Below are positions 60,523 to 64,000 of a stretch of 64,000 nt of DNA, in pieces. Origin of the DNA: Pedococcus sp. 5OH_020. Its GTDB lineage: Bacteria; Actinomycetota; Actinomycetes; Actinomycetales; Dermatophilaceae. The stretch is taken from the NCBI RefSeq assembly GCF_027812955.1, contig NZ_JAPYZV010000004.1, positions 62,001-126,000 on the forward strand, written 5' to 3'. How positions within the stretch are numbered: the stretch's first letter is position 1; every line of letters begins with the position of its first letter. Position numbers and translations under genes: made by a program. The notes under the pieces were generated by a model that did no database searches, was not told where the DNA came from, and saw nothing but the letters and a program-made list of their open reading frames with translations.

Positions 60523-60873
60523 GTGCGCGAGAAGGTCACCGCGCTGGTCCTGCTCCTCGTCCTGGGGTTCTACTCGGCGACGATCGGCTGGCGCGGCGTC
60601 GAGCTGGTCCGTGACGGCCGGCCCGTCCCCGTGCTGCTCGGCCTGGCCGTCATCCTCGTCCCCGTCGTCGTCGTCGTGGCGATGGTCCCGCTCCTGCTGC
60701 TCGCCCGAGACGGGGCGCGGATGATGGAGCAGGCGCGCGAGCGGGGAGCCGAGGGGGACTGGGGCCGCGAGCTGGAACGGGCGGAGGCGAGCCGGGTGGC
60801 CCGGGACCGGGGGGCTGAGCAGCGCCACTACCGCGCCGCGGTGCGCGCGTGGCGGGCCGGCCGACCGCGCTGA
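60523..60873 (+). CDS. Hypothetical membrane protein downstream of dapB
   Basis: 116 residues with two N-terminal membrane helices (about residues 5-22 and 37-62) and a charged cytoplasmic tail rich in Arg and Glu (ARMMEQARERGAEGDWGRELERAEASR). GTG 60523 abuts the dapB TGA directly, so it is co-transcribed. No family is recognised. Confidence 0.75.
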   Translation: MREKVTALVLLLVLGFYSATIGWRGVELVRDGRPVPVLLGLAVILVPVVVVVAMVPLLLLARDGARMMEQARERGAEGDWGRELERAEASRVARDRGAEQRHYRAAVRAWRAGRPR

Positions 60874-60886
60874 CCTGGCTCCAGGC

Positions 60887-61201
60887 TCACGGGAGGCCCA
60901 GCAGCCGCAGGCCGGCTGCCACGGCGGCTGCCGCGACCACGACGACGATGAACGGCGCTCGCAGCAGCAGCGCGATGACCGCCACCCCGACGGCCGCGGC
61001 ACGGGAGTCGACCGCCACCTGACCCCCGCTCGACGTCAGGGTCTGCACCCCCACCAGCGCCGCCAGCAGCGCGATGGGTAGTGCCGAGGTGATCCGGGTG
61101 GTCCGGTCGCCGCCCAGCCAGGTGCCGGGAACGATGTAGCCCAGGAGCTTGAGCAGGAAGGCCAGGGCCGAGGCCAGCAGCACGGCCGTCCAGGTGCTCA
61201 T
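60887..61201 (-). CDS. azlD: AzlD-family branched-chain amino acid transporter subunit
   Basis: 104 residues with four hydrophobic segments. AzlD pairs with AzlC in export of branched-chain or related amino acids. Typical features are the N-terminal FLLKLLGYIVPGTWLG, LPIALLAALVGVQTLTS and APFIVVVVAAAAVAAGLRLLG. ATG 61201 overlaps the azlC stop by ATGA. Confidence 0.88.
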   Translation of the reverse strand: MSTWTAVLLASALAFLLKLLGYIVPGTWLGGDRTTRITSALPIALLAALVGVQTLTSSGGQVAVDSRAAAVGVAVIALLLRAPFIVVVVAAAAVAAGLRLLGLP

Positions 61202-61935
61202 GGGACCTCGCCCTCCGCCTCGTCCGGCCAGTGGTGTGGCGGCCGGGGGTCGTGACGGGCCCGACGCCATACGCCCGCCGGCAGCGCGCAGGCGGCAGCA
61301 ACGAGCACCGGCACACCCGCCGGCGCGTGCGGAGCCAGCAGGACCGCCACGAGGCAGGCGAGCGCGGCGATCGCGAAGGCATCGACGGACTTCAGGCGTG
61401 GCCACAGCAGCGCGCAGAAGGCGGCCGCGGCGGCAGCGTCGAGCCCGTACCGGCGCGGGTCTCCGATGGCATCGCCCACGACTGCCCCTACCAGCGTCAT
61501 GAGGTTCCAGAGCGCGTAGACCCCGGCTCCTGTGACCCAGAAGCCGAGCCGACCCGAGGCAGTGTCCGGCTGCCCGACGCCCACCGCAGTGGACTCGTCG
61601 ATCGTCAGCTGGGCGGCGAGCGCTCTGCGCGGGCCTCGGGCACCGAGCATCCGCGCCACCTGCAGGCCGTAGAGGCCGTTGCGGACGCCGAGCAGCGTCG
61701 AGGTGGCGATGGCGGCTCCCGCGCCCGCGGGCCCGGCGGCCATCACGCCCACGAAGGCGAACTGGGACCCGCCTGAGAAGAGGAGGAGGGACAGGGCCTG
61801 AGTCTGCAGGAGGGACAGACCCGCGGCGACGGACAGCGCGCCGAAGCTGACGCCGTAGGCGCCGGTCGCCACCGCGACGGACAGTGACTGGCGGACGACC
61901 TGGCGCCTGCGCTCCTGAGCCAGCGTTCCGCTCAC
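61198..61935 (-). CDS. azlC: AzlC-family branched-chain amino acid transporter subunit
   Basis: 245 residues with eight or so hydrophobic segments. AzlC signature regions GAYGVSFGALSVAAGLSLLQTQ, LLFSGGSQFAFVGVMAAG and ARMLGARGPRRALAAQLTIDESTAV are present. GTG 61935 overlaps the stop of the GNAT gene by GTGA, so the GNAT, azlC and azlD are one operon. Exported substrate (branched-chain amino acids, or another) is inferred from the family. Confidence 0.9.
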   Translation of the reverse strand: MSGTLAQERRRQVVRQSLSVAVATGAYGVSFGALSVAAGLSLLQTQALSLLLFSGGSQFAFVGVMAAGPAGAGAAIATSTLLGVRNGLYGLQVARMLGARGPRRALAAQLTIDESTAVGVGQPDTASGRLGFWVTGAGVYALWNLMTLVGAVVGDAIGDPRRYGLDAAAAAAFCALLWPRLKSVDAFAIAALACLVAVLLAPHAPAGVPVLVAAACALPAGVWRRARHDPRPPHHWPDEAEGEVP

Positions 61936-62558
61936 GCCGGTGGCTGGGTGATCGCCGCGACCAGCCGTACCTCGCGGGCGACGTCCCCGTCCGGGGAGAC
62001 CACGCGGTCCCGGAAGGCTCCGTCCGGCCGCAGGCCCGCCTGCGTGAGGAAGGCGCGCGTCGTCTCGTCGGTCACCAGGACCCAGGCGGACAGGTACTCG
62101 GCGTCCGCGCCCCGCAGGGTGTCGACCGCGGCGTTGAGCAGCCGCGAGCCGTGTCCCACCCGTCGAGCCTGGGGGTGCACCCCGAGGGCGGTCAGCTCGC
62201 CCGTGGTCGGTGAGGCATCGGGGTCCTGGCTCGGGCCGATCGCCGCGAAGCCCACGACCTGGTCGCCCGCACAGGCCGCCAGGAGGCGGTAGATGCCTGC
62301 CGGTGGCGCTGCCAACGAGCGGCGCCACCCCGCGGCGAACGCCTGCGGCTCGAAGGCCTCCAGCGCCTGGGCCGGCAGCACCCCCGCATACGCCTCCCGC
62401 CACACGGCCGACTGCACCAGCCCCACGGCGGGAACATCGGTCTCCCGAGCGAGCCGCACGCTGGCGTCCGCCAGCGGGCGCGGGCCGTGCGTGTGGGACG
62501 GGGCGTCGTGGGCCGGGGCGTCGTCGGCGGGGGAGGTGTGACTGTGGTCGTGCGGCAC
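61932..62558 (-). CDS. GNAT acetyltransferase with His-rich N-terminus
   Basis: 208 residues. The N-terminal ~27 residues are unusually rich in His and Asp (HDHSHTSPADDAPAHD...SHTHG), then a standard GNAT fold: VRLARETDVPAVGLVQSAVWREAYAGVL and the acetyl-CoA loop ALGVHPQARRVGHGSRLLNAAVD. The histidine tail could bind metal. It is the first gene of the azlCD operon; its substrate is unknown. GTG 62558 is chosen; an upstream TTG would add four residues. Confidence 0.83.
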   Translation of the reverse strand: MPHDHSHTSPADDAPAHDAPSHTHGPRPLADASVRLARETDVPAVGLVQSAVWREAYAGVLPAQALEAFEPQAFAAGWRRSLAAPPAGIYRLLAACAGDQVVGFAAIGPSQDPDASPTTGELTALGVHPQARRVGHGSRLLNAAVDTLRGADAEYLSAWVLVTDETTRAFLTQAGLRPDGAFRDRVVSPDGDVAREVRLVAAITQPPA

Positions 62559-62602
62559 AGCAGGCAATCCTGCCACCGGGCTGTGCGAGGCTCGAACCTC
62601 GG

Positions 62603-63070
62603 TCAGCCGCGCTCGTAGGTCACGATCTCGAAGCCGTCCTCCGGGACGCGACCCACCTCTCGCCACTCGCGCGGGTCCCAGCTGGGGAAGAACGTGTCGC
62701 CGTCGGGCGAGGCGGGTACGTGGGAGAGCACCATGCGCTGGGAGTAGGGCATGGCCTCGCGGTAGAGCTCCCCACCACCGACGACGAAGAGCTCGTCCCC
62801 CGGGCCGGCCAGGGCCAGCGCCTCGGCGAGCGAGTGGGCGGCCTCGACGTCGGAGTGCTTCCAGTCCCGCTGGCGTGTCACGACGATCGTCCGCCGGCCC
62901 GGAAGGGCCCGACCGATGGAGTCGAACGTCTTGCGCCCCATCACCATGGGGTGGCCCATCGTCGTGGCCTTGAAGTGCCGAAGGTCCGCCGGCAGGTGCC
63001 ACGGCATGCGGCCGTCCCGGCCGATCACGAGGTTGCGTCCGATCGCGGCCAGCAGCGTCACCCGGGTCAT
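62603..63070 (-). CDS. folA: Dihydrofolate reductase
   Basis: Reduces dihydrofolate to tetrahydrofolate; 155 residues. TRVTLLAAIGRNLVIGRDGRMPWHLPADLRHFK (substrate-site Asp/Trp), GHPMVMGRKTFDSIGRALPGRRTIVVTRQ (NADPH site), and GPGDELFVVGGGELYREAMP are intact. Leaderless: TACCCT lies six bases before ATG 63070. It pairs with thyA upstream on the same strand, as thyA produces the dihydrofolate that folA recycles. Confidence 0.95.
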   Translation of the reverse strand: MTRVTLLAAIGRNLVIGRDGRMPWHLPADLRHFKATTMGHPMVMGRKTFDSIGRALPGRRTIVVTRQRDWKHSDVEAAHSLAEALALAGPGDELFVVGGGELYREAMPYSQRMVLSHVPASPDGDTFFPSWDPREWREVGRVPEDGFEIVTYERG

Positions 63071-63076
63071 GGGACG

Positions 63077-63082
63077 AGGGTA
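63077..63082 (-). promoter_or_regulatory. -10 hexamer of folA
   Basis: TACCCT, CGTCCC, ATG 63070. It lies in the 18-nt gap after thyA, giving folA its own leaderless transcript in addition to read-through. Confidence 0.55.
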
Positions 63083-63088
63083 TGCGGC

Positions 63089-63880
63089 TCAGACGGCGAT
63101 GGGTGCCTTGATCGAAGGGTGCGCCTGGTACCCCACGAGGTCGAAGTCGCCGAGGTCGAACTCGTCGATGGCCTTGCCCGAGGCGATCGTGAGGTGAGGA
63201 AGCGGGTGCGGGGTGCGGGTGAGCTGCAGGCGCGCCTGGTCGAGGTGGTTGGAGTAGAGGTGGGCGTCTCCCAGCGTGTGGACGAAGTCGCCCGGCTCCA
63301 GGTCGCAGACCTGCGCGACCATCATGGTGAGCAGCGCGTAGCTCGCGATGTTGAAGGGGACACCCAGGAAGACGTCGGCGGAGCGCTGGTAGAGCTGGCA
63401 GGAGAGCCGGCCGTTCGCGACATAGAACTGGAACAGCGCGTGGCAGGGGGGCAGCGCCATGGAGTCGACGTCCGCGACGTTCCAGGCCGAGACGATGTGG
63501 CGCCGGCTGTCCGGGTTCGTCCTGATCGACTCGATGACCTTGGCGATCTGGTCCACGTGGCCCCCGTCCGGGGTCGGCCAGGAGCGCCACTGGTAGCCGT
63601 AGACCGGCCCGAGGTCGCCGTTCGCGTCGGCCCACTCGTCCCAGATCGTGATGCCGCGCTCCTGCAGCCAGCGGACGTTGGAGTCGCCCCTCAGGAACCA
63701 CAGCAGCTCACCGATGATCGACTTGAGGTGCAGCTTCTTGGTCGTCAGCACCGGGAAGCCCTCGGACAGGTCGAACCGCATCTGGTAGCCGAACACCGAC
63801 CTCGTCCCCGTCCCGGTGCGGTCCGGCTTCTCCGTACCGGTGGTCAGGACGTGGTCGAGGAGGTCGAGGTACTGCTGCAC
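63089..63880 (-). CDS. thyA: Thymidylate synthase
   Basis: Methylates dUMP to dTMP; 263 residues, ThyA type. [43 protein letters not shown], the active-site Cys in [32 protein letters not shown], and C-terminal [13 protein letters not shown] 63880 ([12 protein letters not shown]) is fixed by TAGGCT six bases upstream. Confidence 0.97.
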   Translation of the reverse strand: MQQYLDLLDHVLTTGTEKPDRTGTGTRSVFGYQMRFDLSEGFPVLTTKKLHLKSIIGELLWFLRGDSNVRWLQERGITIWDEWADANGDLGPVYGYQWRSWPTPDGGHVDQIAKVIESIRTNPDSRRHIVSAWNVADVDSMALPPCHALFQFYVANGRLSCQLYQRSADVFLGVPFNIASYALLTMMVAQVCDLEPGDFVHTLGDAHLYSNHLDQARLQLTRTPHPLPHLTIASGKAIDEFDLGDFDLVGYQAHPSIKAPIAV

Positions 63881-63886
63881 GCCCGC

Positions 63887-63892
63887 AGCCTA
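63887..63892 (-). promoter_or_regulatory. -10 hexamer of thyA
   Basis: TAGGCT, GCGGGC, GTG 63880; leaderless spacing. Confidence 0.55.
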
Positions 63893-63929
63893 ACCCGGTG
63901 CGCGCGAGGGACACGACGTACCGGGACGA

Positions 63930-63935
63930 TAGCCT
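63930..63935 (+). promoter_or_regulatory. -10 hexamer of dapA
   Basis: TAGCCT, GCAGGT, ATG 63942; leaderless spacing. Confidence 0.55.
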
Positions 63936-63941
63936 GCAGGT

Positions 63942-64000
63942 ATGAGTGCGACGTCTCCTTTCGGCCGGGTGGTCACCGCGATGGTCACCCCGATGCGCGC
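63942..64000 (+). CDS. dapA: 4-hydroxy-tetrahydrodipicolinate synthase (first 19 codons; cut by window end)
   Basis: The start MSATSPFGRVVTAMVTPM matches the conserved N-terminus of DapA (G...TA.VTPF/M). Only these codons lie inside the window. It would make the substrate of dapB, encoded 3.4 kb upstream on the same strand. Leaderless start. Confidence 0.8.
   Translation, partial: MSATSPFGRVVTAMVTPMR

Overview
The window is a gene-dense, high-GC (roughly 70% by eye) stretch of an actinobacterial chromosome. Several features suggest Micrococcales, probably an Intrasporangiaceae-like organism. They include a mycothiol-type Rv2466c homologue, the order tig...clpP1-clpP2-clpX, a T-box on ileS, a LAxTG-type wall-sorting signal, folC-DUF4233-ndk, many GTG starts, and many genes whose start codon lies 6-7 nt after a TAnnnT hexamer (leaderless transcripts). 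The family assignment is inference. I see no rRNA, transposon, prophage or CRISPR array.

Layout. 1-9 kb: a truncated GH13 glucosidase, truncated haemoglobin, MscS channel and PepN on the minus strand; a DsbA-like nitroreductase, RpiB and a membrane PP2C phosphatase on the plus strand; DUF4395 and trmB divergent from an AT-rich palindrome. 9-16 kb: tRNA-Gly and tRNA-Pro, a disulfide oxidoreductase, a secreted S53 peptidase, trigger factor, and a LacI/MFS divergent pair. 17-20 kb: clpP1, clpP2, clpX with a ClgR-like site. 20-24 kb: a MoxR/DUF58/DUF4129 operon. 24-30 kb: an ECF sigma factor with a mycothiol-isomerase-like partner, a C39-like protein, valS, a PlsC acyltransferase and a NUDIX-like protein.

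The most striking region is 30.7-38.6 kb. One minus-strand transcript starts with a cobalamin riboswitch. It encodes a wall-anchored alpha/alpha-barrel protein, a membrane-anchored DUF4430 (transcobalamin-like) protein, then EcfT, a tandem-ATPase EcfA and an S component, with an FAD-linked oxidase last. The two surface proteins correspond to the two domains of animal intrinsic factor/transcobalamin. I read the operon as a surface B12-capture and uptake system. Back-to-back with the riboswitch, a translational T-box precedes an IleRS2-type ileS.

42-55 kb: a DUF222-HNH endonuclease gene with a LexA-like box, folC, a 23-bp tandem repeat, two tiny genes, DUF4233, ndk, a MarR/MFS divergent pair, mreBCD-PBP2, and lpd. 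55-64 kb: rpsO, pnp, a ferredoxin-reductase-like flavoprotein, an apparently interrupted small gene, dapB, azlCD, a GNAT, folA and thyA, and the first codons of dapA. Most of the window is core metabolism, proteolysis, cell shape and translation; genes are commonly joined by 4-nt ATGA or GTGA overlaps.
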